A program made the translations under genes and the position numbers. The notes under the pieces are model-generated. The model did no database searches. It was not told the DNA's origin and worked only from the letters and a program-made list of their open reading frames with translations. Positions 30,908 through 43,159 of a DNA stretch of 64,000 nucleotides are shown in pieces. The stretch lies in contig CM019823.1 of assembly GCA_009763385.1 (NCBI GenBank), forward strand, positions 89,167,104-89,231,103, written 5' to 3'. How positions within the stretch are numbered: the stretch's first letter is position 1; every line of letters starts with the position of its first letter. This DNA is from Coix lacryma-jobi var. lacryma-jobi (taxonomy: Eukaryota > Streptophyta > Magnoliopsida > Poales > Poaceae).

Positions 30908-33900
30908 CTAAAAGGGGAAACACACACCAAGCTCACCTCTCAACCGATTAAAAGTCGATTGGTCCAAAGGCTTGGTGAAAATATCAGCCAACTGATGATG
31001 AGTATCGACATGGCGAAGGTCGATATCACCCTTCTCATAGTGGTCTTGCAGAAAATGAAAGCGCACATCAATGTGTTTGGTCTTCAAGTGCAGCACGGGG
31101 TTCTTAGCAATGCTGATAGCACTCGTGTTGTCACAAAGCAAAGGAACACAAGAAAAGCTCAGACCAAAATCACGCAAAGTGGCCATCATCCAAAGCAACT
31201 GGGAACAACAGCTAGCCGCAGCAACATACTCAGCCTCCGTGGTAGACTGGGCGACACTAGACTGCTTGCGAGAAGACCACGATACAAGAGAAGAACCAAT
31301 AAACTGGCAAGTCCCAGAAGTGGACTTGCGATCAATACGGCAACTAGCAAAATCGGCATCGGAATAACCGCAAAGGGAGAGGGTGGAGGAAGCAGAGTAC
31401 CAAATCCCGAATTCTGGAGTGAAGGATAAGTACCTCATTATGCGCATGACCGCCTGACGGTGAGAAGTGCGCGGCAACAACTGAAATCGCGCGCACAGAC
31501 ACACCACGAACTGGATGTCCGGGCGTGTCGCCGTCAGGTACAGCAGCGACCCGATCATACTCCGGTACTCCTTCTGGTCCATAGCTTCTCCATCCGCATC
31601 CGCATCCAGGGCCGCCGTGGTCGGCATGGGTGTTGGAAGAGGCTTGGCCTCACCCATGTCGAACTTCTTCAGGATGTCTTTGGTGTACTTGCCCTGGTGC
31701 ACAAACGTCCCTTCTCGGGATTGCTTGATTTGCAACCCGAGGAAAAACGTCAACTTGCCCATCATGCTCATCTCAAACTCCCTGCTCATAGTGTCTGCAA
31801 ACTTGGCAACCAAAGCGTGAGAAGAACCACCGAAAATGATATCATCCACGTAAATCTGGACCAAGAGTGAATCAGTGCCTTGCTTGAGGAGAAAGAGCGT
31901 TTTATCCACACATCCCATTTAAAACCCTTAGCAAGCAAAAAGTTTTCAATCTATCATACCAGGCTCTAGGGGCTTGTTTCAAACCATACAAAGCTTTGTG
32001 AAGTTTAAAAACATGGTTTGGAAACTTGGGATTTTCGAAACCGGGGGGTTGTCTCACATATACCTCCTCTTCTATGTAGCCATTTAAGAAGGCACTCTTG
32101 ACATCCATTTGAAAAAGTTTAAAACCTTTGGATGCAGCAAAAGCCAAGAGTATCCTAATCGCCTCCAAACGAGCTATAGGAGCGAAAGTCTCCTCATAGT
32201 CTATCCCCTCCTTCTGACTATACCCCTGGGCAACTAGTCTGGCCTTGTTTCTCACAACATGGTCATCCTCTCCTTGTTTGTTTTTGAAAACCCATTTTGT
32301 CCAATAGGATGACAATCAGGAGGAAGAGGAACCAAAACCCAACCCCGATTTCTTTCAAAATTTTCTAACTCCTCATGCATGGCATTGACCCAATCCGGAT
32401 CAGATAAAGCGTGTCCAACATCTCGGGGTTCAAAATCAGCGACAAATGCAGAATGAGCAAAGTGAGAGATTTGTTGTGACCTTGACCGAGTGACACGTTC
32501 GCCGATGCTACCGATCATCTGCTAAGGCGGGTGTTGGCGCTGGATGTGTCGTGGCGCCTCCCAGGCTGACATAGCCTCCCCCTTAACAGCAGCTGGTGCC
32601 TCCTCGGGTACAAAGGGTACCGCTCGAGGTGGCGGATCCCACGGCCCCCATGAGGAAGAGGTGTCGGAGCCGTGAGTCGTAGTAGAAGCCGCTCCTTGCG
32701 GCACAACAGGTGGAGGGGGTGCTGGATCGTCCATACCTTCAGCACCCTCATCCTCGTCATCAAAAAGAGGCTCACCAACCTCATGATCACCTGCAAGCTC
32801 AAAATGAGAAGAAGGACAAACCATGGTCTTGTCGAAGGTGACATCTGATGTCTCCATGACTCGGTTAGTATCAAGGTTAAGTACACGATAAGCTCGAGTG
32901 TGAGTGCCATAACCCAAAAATACACCATTAGAAGAACGAGACTCAAATTTGTCCAAGTTACCTTTTTGAGTATAAAATAATGACAACCAAAAACTCGAAA
33001 ATAACTCACCTTGGGCAGTTTTCCAAAATGCAACTCATAAGAGGTCTTTTTCAAGAAAGCTCAGAGAAAAATGCGGTTGGAAATGTAGCATGCAGTGCTC
33101 ATAGCTTCGGCCAATATCGCCTAGGAGTCCTATGCTCATCGAGCATCGTCCTGGCCATCTCTACAAGGGTCTGATTCTTCCTCTCTACAAGACCATTTTG
33201 TGGCGGTGTGTAGGGGGAAGAAAACTGATGCTCTAAACCCAAAGAGTTACAAAATTCTCAAAATCCGAATTCTTGAATTCGGAACCATTATCACTCCTAA
33301 TAGCTCGCATCGAGTTCAAAGGGAACTCGTTCTGAAGACGCAAAATCAGATTGCGAGCAGAGGAGAAAGTCTCGGTCTTCTCAGCTAAAAAGAAGACCCA
33401 CGAATATCTCGAAAAGTCATCAACAACAACAAGCACATACCACTTCTCCCCAACCGAGCTCACCCGAGCCGGACCAACAAGATCCATGTGCAAAAGCTCT
33501 CCAGGGCGCTTGGTCATGACCTGAGTCACTGGATGGTGGGGAGCGGCAATCATCTTCCCATGTCTTCAAGAATGGCAAACAAGATCCTTCTCCATGGATA
33601 ACTTGGGCAATCCTCGGATTAGCCCAAGTGAACTAAGCCTTGCAAGCAAGTCGAAGCTCAAATGTCCAAGTCTCCTATGCCACTTCCAAAGATCAGAGGA
33701 GGAAGGTCCAGCCACAAGACAACGGGAAATGCCAAAAGACTCCGAGAAATTCGCACGAAAGACTTTTCCAAAGGGCGAAATCAAACACACAAGATTGCCC
33801 TGAGATCCAAAATACGACTGAGATTCGGTTAAAATGAATCTCATAGTCATCATCGAAAAGTTGCGAAACAGAAAGAAGGTTAAAATGCAAGTTAGAAACA

Positions 33901-33980
33901 AGAGCAACATCGCGCAACACAAAGTGCTCATTAACTCGCACCGACCCACGAGACAAAAACCTACCTTCGCTATTGTCGCC
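30908..33980 (-). pseudogene. pol: Copia-2 pol: integrase, RT, RNase H, broken
   Basis: From 33980 downward: end of protease and GAG-pre-integrase (FLSRGSVRVNEHFVLRDVAL, then DLWKWHRRLGHLSFDLLARL), integrase core (33553-33233; D in LLHMDLVGPARV, D in RSDNGSEF; E in a shifted frame, GLVERKNQTL, about 33200), a proline-rich linker, and reverse transcriptase (32518-31902; QMDVKSAFLNG, then YVDDIIFGG at about 31840). RNase H ends at 30908 (GYSDADFASCRIDRKSTSG, STTEAEYVAA, CDNTSAISIAKNPVLH, HHQLADIFTKPL). Frameshifts occur near 33560, 33235, 33040, 32520, 32290 and 31915. The last 336 codons are open. Confidence 0.88.
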
Positions 33981-34345
33981 TGTTAACATAGAATTTTCGC
34001 ACTATGACAAGTGGGCCAGCACGGCGCAGGTTCGGGAGAAATCACCACCTGAGGGATTCGGTAGATAACAAGCACGGTCGGCTAATCCAATCGATTCGGT
34101 AAGGCTGTGGAGGCGACTGGTCAAACGGGGGGTGGATTCGGCAATATGGCGCTGCGGTCGGCTACCTCAGGCTAAGTCGGTTTGCGACAAATACGGCATA
34201 TTAGAAGATTCGGCAACAGAAGATATCGTCATGGTTAGCATGTGCCGATTTAAGGGAGGCTTAGAATAAAAGGCATCGTGTTTTAGATAAGTTTCCTGTT
34301 TTGTTGTTGTAATCGTGTCCTCCTAGGACTCGTAGAACACCAGGG

Positions 34346-34357
34346 TATAAATATAAA
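34346..34357 (+). promoter_or_regulatory. TATA box in the Tat LTR
   Basis: TATAAATATAAA, in CAGGGTATAAATATAAACCC; conserved in the 3' LTR at 47046-47057. It is the likely core promoter of the sense transcript. Confidence 0.65.
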
Positions 34358-34507
34358 CCCTGAGACTATTGTAAGGAGGTTCACAATCAATACAACCAAC
34401 CCGGCCCCGTGCCGTCTTCGAGTCCAAGTCGTGTCGTCGTGTTCTTCGAGAGGGGCCATCGATCCGTCGACCTCCGTAAGTTCCGGCAACCTTGTTATCA
34501 TGTCTAG

Positions 34508-34627
34508 TATCGTGCGGCGGATTTAGATATGGTGCAAGTAGTCTCGTACGTTAAGCTTAGTATCGTGCGGCGGATTTAAGCTTATGACGGGAGGTTTTTG
34601 CTTATGCCTTGTATCGTGCGGCGGATT
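34508..34627 (+). repeat. Three copies of TATCGTGCGGCGGATT at ~52-bp spacing
   Basis: Copies begin at 34508, 34561 and 34612, about 155-280 bases downstream of the TATA box. A related word (GTGTCGTGCGGCAGGCG) is at about 34926. The 3' LTR keeps the same set from 47207. Confidence 0.85.
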
Positions 34628-35380
34628 GAGTCATGAGTAAAAATAGTTATCGGCTCTGTTAGATTTGGCAATTTGATAGATTCATTAAGTTACCTTGTGT
34701 TATATGTTTTGTTATGTTTATTTCATCATAACACTTTTGCCCAATCTAGATATCGTTCGGTTCGGCTTCATCTTTATAGATCTGCTCTGTTCTTTCACGT
34801 TTATTATTGAAAAGTCTTTTATGCAGTAGATCTATTGTTCGTAATAGCCGATTGGATCGTATCTGGATTGCCACGTGGTGAGGGTTCATGCATGTTAAGT
34901 ATGTTTGATCTATGACAAGGCTAGGTGTCGTGCGGCAGGCGCAGGCTTTAGATTAGCTTAGTCATGCTTAGTTTGTATGTTCAATCCCCATGGATCCCAA
35001 CTCAGTTGTACAATCGAGATTGGTTAAGTTTTAACTTATATTTAATACATCATGCAAGTACGATTCTCATGCAAACGTGTTCGGCAACCTGTTATTCACG
35101 TAACTCTGTTCATATTGCCGAATAATCTTTAAACCTGTTGACAGATAGCTTTCATAGCTATATGTCGTCGTAAGTGGCTTCAGGGCCGTATATTTTGGAA
35201 CTGTCTGGTCATACCCGACATGTTCCAGCTTTGTATTTAACAGTTTATCTCCTTGTTAGTTGCAGGGCAAACTGACTGGCACGCACCGGACTTCTGAGCA
35301 CCCGGGCCACGTTTGAAGCCAGCTTCTCGGCTTGCTGTGTGATTGGCACAGTGCGTCACTTTTGGTGCCAACACACTTTT

Positions 35381-35398
35381 TGGCACGCCCGGTGGGAC
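35381..35398 (+). other. Putative primer-binding site of the Tat element
   Basis: TGGCACGCCCGGTGGGAC lies 7 bases after the LTR end at 35373. It has the position and the TGG start of a plant primer-binding site; I do not name the tRNA. Confidence 0.6.
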
Positions 35399-35415
35399 CC
35401 CTTTTTCCTGCAGCA

Positions 35416-38030
35416 ATGGTCGAAGTCACTGAAGCCGAGGCCAGCAACAAGGCGGGGTTCGTGCAGGTGCAGCTCACTGAACTACCCGACGAGTACAGAG
35501 AGCAGGTGGATAATGCTTGTGCCGAATTCCAGGCCAAGTGCCTAGAAGCCTTTTCCAAGAACAAAAGCGGAAAGGTTCGCCGTCTGCACGATCTGCCGAA
35601 GCCCGTCCAGCTCAACCCGAATGATCCCGGGGAAGCGGAGGCAGTGTTGAAAATGTCTCATATGATCAACGAAGCTGTCTCTGGTGCCATCGGTCGCATG
35701 CATGGGGCGTTTCTCAACACTTTCCGCACCATCATGATCGCCCAATTCGGCCCAAGGCCGATGAACTTATGGAGGCCGAGTTTGGCCCTATAGCAGGACC
35801 ACATCTTTTCAATCTGCCGAATCACCTCAAGGGGGCAGGAGCTGCCGGTGAGGAGACCCCGCCTAAGGCTCAATCAAGCGGGATGACCATTCAAGAGAAG
35901 CACACGCCAGAAGGCCAGTTGCCGACCATGGGGCAGCTCACGTTCGGCACTAAGGGTCAGCCGCCAGAGTCAACACGCAAGATCTCCCCGCAAACCTATA
36001 GGCTCATAAAGGACTACTACGGAAACGGGTACCATGAGATGCTTGAGCCTCACAACATAGAGGGCGCCCCGCATCCAGGATATGGGAAGCCGACGGCCGA
36101 AAAAAACCGCCGACTCTAATGTCGATGTCATGCTAGAGAGGATGGCGGATATGATGCAGCACACTTTCGGCCTGAAGCCTAAGGGCACTTATGCTTACAG
36201 GTCTCCGTTCCCCGAATGGTTCCACCGTGTGGCTCTACCTCCCAGAGTCAAAGTGCCGATGGACCTGTCCAAGTTCTCCAGCTTAGACGACACCAGCACG
36301 GTGGAGCACGTCAGTCGTTATCTGCTCCAGCTTGGGGAGGCCAATACCGAAGACGCCTTCAGGGTTTGGTACTTCCCGTCGTCACTCACTGGACCGGCAT
36401 TCGCATGGTTCACGTCACTACCGCCGGGCTCTATTCTCTCTTGGGCGGACTTGGAACAAAAGTTCCATACACACTTCTACACGGGCACCAAGGAGAAGAA
36501 ACTGGTGGACATCATGTACGTACGCCAGAAGCCAAATGAGACACCGCAGGACTACCTGCGCAGGTTCAGGGAAGTCAAGAGCCAGTGCTTCGGCATGCAC
36601 CTGCCGGACGATCAGCTTCCACCATTGGTCGTGGCAGGCATGCTCCCGAGCATCAGGGACAAGCTGTTCGGTCAGGAGTTTGAAGACTTGGGTCATCTCT
36701 CCCGCCGGCTGAATGAGATGACTATCCAAGCGCAAGGCTTCCGGAGGGAAGGGCGTTTCCAGAAGGACAATGTCGCGGCGCAGATGTATCAGGCTTTCCT
36801 GGACGAAGCCGATGACTATACCGACGCTGAAGATGAGGTGGCCGCTGCAGAGCTCAACTGGGACAAGGAGCCGACCCAAGCCAACAAGCAATGGCCGCGC
36901 CAGCAGAAGGGGGCATACGACTTCGACGTCACCAAAGCCGACAAGCTCTTCGAGTTCCTGGTTGCCGAAGGAAGAGTCAGGCTACCCCGGATCACCCGAT
37001 GCTGCGTCCTGGAGGAGTCAAGGACAAGAAGTACTGCGGTTTTCATAACACTAACACTCATTCTATTAATGATTGCGTGTGTTCAGGACGAGGATCCAGA
37101 AAGCCATCCAGGACGGCCACATCAAGTTCAATGGCAAGATGAAGATCGATGCAAACCCCTTCTGCCAGAACGCCGTGTTCTTCTCAGTGAACATGGTAAC
37201 CCCAGCAGATCCCAGAGGCAAGGGCAAAGTCAAAGTCCTCACCTCCGACAAGGCACGCGAATCTGGCGCAGTGGATCCCGATCGGCAAATCACTGGCGAT
37301 GAGCTCCGGCAGCGCGCCCAAGCCACGAATAGCCGATACGAGCACGGAGAGTCATCTTCCAGGCACAGGCCTACCCACAGAGATCTCCTTAACAAATGGC
37401 GCCGGCAAAATGAGAAAGAGCAGAGGCGTCTCCAACGCGAAGAGCGAGAACTCGAAGAGGAATACCAGCGTGAAGACGGTCACACGGGAGAGCACCGGTA
37501 TCGTCTGGAGGAGAGGGCTTACCACAGAGAACAGGCCCGTCGTTGGGAACAAGAACACCGCCAAGAGCGGGAGCAAGAGCACTGGGGCTGCCCGTTCTTC
37601 CGCCACTGCTGGAACGAAGGCTTGAAACTGCCTGCCGTCAACAACTGCCCGAATGCAGCGATCAGTACAGGGGGTATAGGCAGGATCGGGTCAACCGCCG
37701 TCCCGTCCACGAAAGGTTGGGAGCTCGCATCCCGATGAGCGATCGGCGCCTGAAAACGGAAAGCCCGGGCCGGCAAGCCAAGAGATATGCCGATCGAGAG
37801 TGGGTGCACCACCAGGACGACGGCGAGGAGGCACAGCCTCGCCCATATAGGTGGCAAAAGGGGCAGTGGTGCCCACCAGGGCTCAGAAAAAGCCAGAAAA
37901 GGAGAGTGCAGCGCCTCCGGAATAGGGAGTTGGAAGAAGCAGCCGCCAATGGGAAGAAGCAAGAATGGCGCCCGAGGGAAAAACCAGATGACGCCGACAA
38001 GGGCGCTGACGTGGCCATGACTTTCTTCCT
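35416..38030 (+). pseudogene. gag: Tat element gag, broken
   Basis: From the ATG at 35416 (MVEVTEAEASNKAGF) the frame shifts near 35765 and 36080. It then continues as the retrotransposon gag domain (about 36200-36850; WFHRVALPPRVKVPMDLSKF, AFAWFTSLPPGSILSWADLEQKF, DYLRRFREVKSQCF). A cysteine-histidine segment typical of this lineage follows (YCGFHNTNTHSINDC, about 37035-37080), then a long Arg/Glu-rich stretch (about 37390-37580) and a second C/H cluster (CPFFRHCWNEG). Further frameshifts are near 37010, 37080 and 37670. Length and order fit Tat gag; the copy cannot make an intact product. Confidence 0.82.
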
Positions 38031-38704
38031 TCCCCTGGAGTTCATGGCTCCTGCCGGCCGGGGGGCACAGGACGAGGTGTATTCGGATTCTGACGAGGCC
38101 GAGCACGACGAGCTCGCGGCACAGCTCATGTTGTCTCAGAAGGCAGCATTTGACAAGCCAGCCAAGCATCGGCATTTGAAGCCGTTGTATGTCAAGGGGT
38201 ACGTCAACGGGAAGCCGCTAACCAAGATGTTTGTTGATGGCGGCGCAGCAATCAACATCATGCCTTACGCCACGTTCAGAAAGCTGGGCATGAACGATGA
38301 AGACCTGCTCAAAACGGATATGATACTCCGCGACTTGCCGGCAATCCCTCCGACACTCGGGGTGCCGTGCACGTGGAACTGATGATTGGATCCAAGACGC
38401 TCATTACGACCTTCTTTGTCATTGACGGCAAGGGGGCATATAGCCTGCTTTTGGGCAGGGATTGGATCCACGCCAACTACTGCATACCTTCAACATGCAT
38501 CAAATACTCATACAGTGGGTTGGAGATGACATCGAGATTGTCCAAGCTGACGACTCGGTGAGTGTTGCCACCATTGAGCCCACCTACTGGGAATTCGACG
38601 GGGTAGACTGCTTCTCCGATCGCGTGTGGGGAGAAGGTCCTGTCAACGTCTACGGCAGGGATCAACAGCCGATCCAAGCAATCGGCTCTCAAAGCTTCTT
38701 TTAG
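38031..38704 (+). pseudogene. Tat element protease, frameshifted
   Basis: LKPLYVKGYVNGKPLTKMFVDGGAAINIMPYATFRKLG carries the retropepsin site as DGGA, where D-G/S/T-G-A is expected. ILRDLPAIPPTLG follows, then a frameshift near 38375, and the domain ends with FFVIDGKGAYSLLLGRDWIHANYCIPST. It continues the gag frame upstream and is followed by the reverse transcriptase region. Confidence 0.75.
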
Positions 38705-38829
38705 ATGGACAACCCAACCGACAACAGCGCGGGCAAACTGGGACGTGGTTTCACGTCGGCCGACAAGTTAGAGGAGGTGGATGTTGGTGATACGAGTAAG
38801 AAGAGGCCGATGTTTGTAAGTTCCATTTA

Positions 38830-40260
38830 GACCCTGATTTCAGAGTGCAGCTAGTAGATCTTCTAAAAGAGTTCAAAGACTGTTTGCGTGGGACTACACA
38901 GAGATGCCCGGATTAGATCGGTCATTGTTGAGCATAAGTTGCCGATCAAACCTGGATACCGCCCATACAAACAACCTCCGCGCAGGATCTACAAGGAGGA
39001 GGTGTTGGCCGACGTGAAAAGGAAGTGGAAAGATTACTAGAAGCTAACTTCATTCGGCCGTGTCGATATGCGGAATGGATCTCCAATATTGTCCCGGTGT
39101 ACAAGAAGAACGGGAAGATGAGAGTCTGCATCGACTTCAGGAACCTCAACAAAGCCACTCCTATGGACGGTTATCCAATGCGGTGGCCGATTTGCTAGTA
39201 GATGCTTCGGCCGGTTTTGAAATCATAAGCTTTATGGACGGCAACGCAGGTTACAACCAGATCTTCATGGCTGCAGAGGATGTGGCAAAGACCGCCTTCA
39301 GGTGCCCCGGCCATATAGGTTTGTTTGAATGGATGGTCATGACTTTTGGTTTGAAAAATGCCGGTGCCACTTACCAGCGAGCCATGAATTACATATTCCA
39401 TGAGCTGATCGGCAAAATCGTAGAGATCTACATTGATGACGTGGTGATCAATCCAGAGGCAAAGAAGACACTTAGCCGATTTAAGGAAGACTTGGAGTGC
39501 ACAAGGGAACATGGTTTAAAGATGAATCCAACCAAGTGTGCATTTGGGGTGTCGGCTGGTGAGTTTCTGGGATTCTGGTCCACAAAAGGGGCATCGAAGT
39601 CGGCAAGAAGAGCATGGAAGCAATTGATAAGGTAGTGCCACCGACCAATCTCAAAGAACTTCAATCACTGCTCGGCAAAATCAACTTTGTCAGAAGGTTC
39701 ATATCCAACTTGTCCGAGCGCGTGCTGCCATTTTCTCCACTGTTGAAGCTCAAGAAGATCAGGAGTTCGTGTGGGGTGACGTGCAACAAAAGGCTTTCGA
39801 TGAGATCAAGGAGTACATGAAGGCACCACCAGTATTGGTTCCTCACAACTCGACAGGCCTTTCAAGTTGTACGTGGCGGCCGACAACCTAACAATAGGGT
39901 CGGCCCTCATGCAAGAATTCGAAGGAAAAGAGAGAGTCATAGCCTATCTTAGCCGAAAGCTACTGGACCTCCGAAACGAGGTATTCGGCTACGGAAAAGT
40001 TGTGCTTGTGTGTTTTCTATTCCTGTACTAAGTTTCGGCACTATCTATTGAATGCCGAATGCGTGGTAGTATCAGAGTTTGATGTAATCAAGCACATGTT
40101 ATCAATGCCGATTTTAAGTGGAAGGATCGGCAAATGGGTTTTAGCCCTTTCTGAATTTGATTTGCGTTTTGAATCGGCAAAGGCTGTTAAAGGCCAGATT
40201 ATGGCTGATTTCGTCACTCACCATCGTGATTCTAACGCTAACATAGTAACCATTGCCCCC
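38830..40260 (+). pseudogene. pol: Tat element reverse transcriptase and RNase H, broken
   Basis: Upstream fragments (NLDQTWIPPIQTT-like) are scrambled by shifts. The clear core is 39060-39620: NIVPVYKKNGKMRVCIDFRNLNKATPMDGYP, SFMDGNAGYNQIFMAAED, FGLKNAGATYQRAMNYIFH, and the catalytic YIDDVVI. Frameshifts near 39185 and 39590 divide it. The gypsy RNase H follows in pieces (FKLYVAADNLTIGSALMQEF, about 39860-39920; the segment KWVLALSEFDLRFESAKAVKGQIMADF, 40130-40210, closes it). Confidence 0.8.
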
Positions 40261-40264
40261 TGGG

Positions 40265-40660
40265 CGTTGTTTTTGACGGATCGTCGTGTAGCAAAGGTGG
40301 TGGAGTCGGGATCATGTTGATTTCTCCCAAGGGGGCACCTTTCAAATACTCTATACCGGTCGAGTACCCGGTGACTAATAATCAAGCGGAGTATGAGGCA
40401 TTGCTTCGGGGATTGCGGTTGCTCGTGGACGTTAAGGCAGACGCCGTAGAGATCTTCGGTGACTCGGAGTTGGTGATCAGGCAGCTGACAGGTGAGTACG
40501 ATGCAAAAACGACACGCTGCAGGAATATCTCAAAGGTTGCCAAGAGCTCCTTAGACAGTTTCGATCAGCAACCTTGCAACATATTCCTAGGGGGCAAAAC
40601 GAAGAAGCAAACCAGTTGGCTCAGGCAGCATCCGGGTATAGGGAGAATCAAAACATTTTT
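40265..40660 (+). pseudogene. Second, archaeal-type RNase H of the Tat element
   Basis: FDGSSCSKGGGVGIMLISPKG is followed by EYPVTNNQAEYEALLRGLRLL and IFGDSELVIRQLTGEYDAK: the D, E, D catalytic positions and spacing of an archaeal-type RNase H. A frameshift near 40510 moves the rest (LQHIPRGQNEEANQLAQAASG) to the integrase frame. An extra RNase H at this position is a known mark of the Tat/Ogre lineage. Confidence 0.78.
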
Positions 40661-41988
40661 GCACTTGAGGAAGAGCAAACAACCCCAGAAGATGATCAAG
40701 CAGTCCCAAGTGATAATCAGGCAATTGAAGACTGGAGAGACAACATTGCCGATTACCTCAGGGACCCATCCAGGAAAGTCTCCCGAAAACTCAGGTACAA
40801 GGCTCTTAAGTTCACGCTCTTGGACAATCAATTGTACTACAAATCCATAGATGGGGTTTTGCTTAAATGCCTGAACCAAGACGGGGCTAGGAAACTGATG
40901 TATGAGGTGCACGAAGGCGTATGTGGTGCACACCAGTCGGCTCACCGTATGAGATGGTTAATCAGGAGGACTGGATATTTTTGGCCGACTATGCTCGAAG
41001 ATTGCTTTGAGTACTACAGAGGTTGTCAGGATTGCCAGCGATTCGGCAATGTGCAAAGGGCCCCAGCATCGGCCATGAATCCGATCATTAAGCCTTGGCC
41101 TTTCAGAGGATGGGGCATTGATTTGATCGGCCAAATCCACCCTCCATCTAGCAAGGGACATAAGTTTGTTTTGTTAGCCACGGATTATTTCACTAAGTGG
41201 GTTGAAGCCATCCCATTGAAGAAGGTGACATCAGAGAACATGGTGTCCTTCGTCAGGGAGCACATCATTTACCGATTCGGCATCCCTCAGTCCATCACTA
41301 CCGATCAGGGAACTCAGTTCACTTCCTCGGAGTTTTGTGGCTTTGCCGAAGGGATGGGGATTAAGCTATATAATTCCTCCCCTTATTATGCACAGGCCAA
41401 TGGGCAGGCAGAGGCTTCTAACAAAATCATGATTAAGATCATTCAAAAGAAGATCGAAGAGAAACCTAAAAGGTGGCACTTGGTACTCAACGAAGCTTTG
41501 TGGGCTTACCGAATGGCTTGTCATGGGTCGACTCAGACGTCGCCATACGAGTTGGTCTACGGGCATCACGCAGTGCTACCATGGGAATTGCAATCGGGGT
41601 CAAGACGAGTTACATTGCAGAACGATCTAACCAAAGGGAATTATAAAGATTTGATGATGGATGAGCTAGAAGATTTGCATTTGATTCGTCTCAAGGCCTT
41701 GGAAAATATTGAAAAGAACAAGATACGCGTTGCCAAGTACTACAATTCGAAAGTGAAAGAAAAAGGATTCGAAGAAGGAGACTTGGTTTGGAAAATGTCT
41801 TGCCGATCGGTACCAAAGATAAGGCATTCGGCAAATGGTCCCCTAACTGGGAAGGGCCTTTTCGAATTCTGAGACGTGCTCCGGGTAATGCGTACATTCT
41901 GAAAACCCTCCAAGGAGAAGAGTTTGCTAGGGCAATTAATGGACGTTATCTAAAGAGATTTCATCCTAGCGTGGAGGTCGGTGCATAA
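40574..41988 (+). pseudogene. pol: Tat element integrase, one frameshift
   Basis: The long frame 40574-41872 has an H2C2 zinc finger (HEGVCGAHQSAH ... CQDCQRFG, about 40910-41045) and the D,D-35-E core: D in WGIDLIGQI, D in TTDQGTQF, E in NGQAEASNK. The frame shifts near 41795, and the C-terminal domain (KAFGKWSPNWEGPFRILRRA, LKTLQGEEFARAINGRYLKRF) continues to the stop at 41988. It is the best preserved pol segment of this element. Confidence 0.87.
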
Positions 41989-42276
41989 CGGAATCAAGGA
42001 CTAGCGGGCGCCGACGGCCGATACAAGGTTGTGTCGCCCTTAGCACAAAAAATGGCCGATAGGTTCTATCGCCCTTAGAGCAAAAACAGCCGACACGACA
42101 TGTGTCGCCTTTAGCGCGAAAAACGCTAAAACAGAACCAAATGCACGCGGTGCTGTGCAATCGGTTCAACGAAGAGGTCGAACACTAGACAAGCACAGAA
42201 AGGGAAAACAGATTGTACGCGTGAACATAGCAAAGTAGAACATTGTTCATAAGTTGGGGCGGTACGAAAGTGCAGA
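41989..42276 (+). repeat. Three degenerate ~35-bp repeats downstream of integrase
   Basis: Within 42018-42125 the phrase TGTCGCCCTTAGCACAAAAA recurs three times in altered form (near 42032, 42069, 42105), each followed by a GCCGATA/GCCGACA-like word. No coding frame is supported. It separates the sense genes from the antisense pair. Confidence 0.65.
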
Positions 42277-43159
42277 TCAGTTACCAAGCACCTTGTTGAT
42301 GACCGTCTGCGGATTGGTGACTGCGGTGAGGGCGTGAGCATGATCCTCGTAGGAGTCCAGAAAATCGTTGATCTGCTCGACGTCCTCCGGACATGCCCCG
42401 CCGGGGAAGCCAACCGGCGTCACGGAGAAGTCCTCCTCCGTGCGGACCGTTAGCGCCGACAGCCCCAGCGCCACGCCGTGGTGCACACCCTGCAGGGCGA
42501 CCTGCTCGATGCGGCCGTACACGTTGGCCAGGCGCGCATCGGCGGTGACGCCCTGGGCGTTCACCCGGTCTGCGACGGCGTTCGCTGCCATCTTCAGGCG
42601 CTCCAGTTCTTCAGACAACGCTGTGAGCGACAAAATGGAATGGATCGGTTAAAAGATCAACAAGAACGACCGAAAGCAGATCCAAGATTGGGCGTTCATA
42701 CCCGTGATTGCGTCACAGAACTGCCGGCGCTGGTCTTCCCATTCCAGCTGGTCAATCCCGTACTGCTTCGAGACGGCGGCCAGCTCTTCCCGGGACTCGT
42801 CCCGCAGCGCCATGAAGTTCAAGGCGTCGTTGTGGTCGTAGAGGCCGTCGTCGGAGTCCCGGTCCGGGCTCGCCTCCCAAGGATGGGAGTGGTAGGAGAG
42901 GCTGTCGGAGGAGCTCGACGAGCCCGATGGTGGAGCCTCTGGCCTCCCCGGTGCTGGAGAAGGCCGGGCATGCCCGCCGGCGGAAGAGATAACGGGGACC
43001 CTGTCGGCGAGCAGTAACAGAGCGTGAGCGAGGTTTTCAAGAAACTGCCACAAAGGACGTAAGCGAGGAGTCCTACCCGCGCTGACGGAGGCGCCGAGCG
43101 CGGCTCCCTTCGGCCTCCTCAGTCGCCGGGCGCTTGCCGCGGTCATCATGGCTCGCCAT
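42277..43159 (-). CDS. Antisense three-exon gene B of the Tat element, intact by prediction
   Basis: Predicted exons on the minus strand: 43159-43077 (MASHDDRGKRPATEE...), 43000-42702 and 42620-42277, with GT-AG introns of 76 and 81 bases (43076-43001, 42701-42621). The reading phase is kept across both junctions, the exon lengths total 726 bases, and there is no internal stop, giving 241 residues. The product has a basic N-terminus, a serine-rich stretch (SGSSSSSDSLSYHSH), an acidic segment, then helical regions ALNFMALRDESREELAAVS and LSEELERLKMAANAV, and a C-terminus NDFLDSYEDHAHALTAVTN. I do not recognise a domain. It lies tail-to-tail with integrase. Its intactness contrasts with the broken gag and pol. 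Confidence 0.65.

Larger units (their letters stand above)
33981..35373 (+). repeat. Tat element 5' LTR
   Basis: TGTTAACATAG to TTTTGGTGCCAACA. It has a TATA-like core at 34346-34357 and three spaced copies of TATCGTGCGGCGGATT. The same features recur in 46680-48072. Confidence 0.93.
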
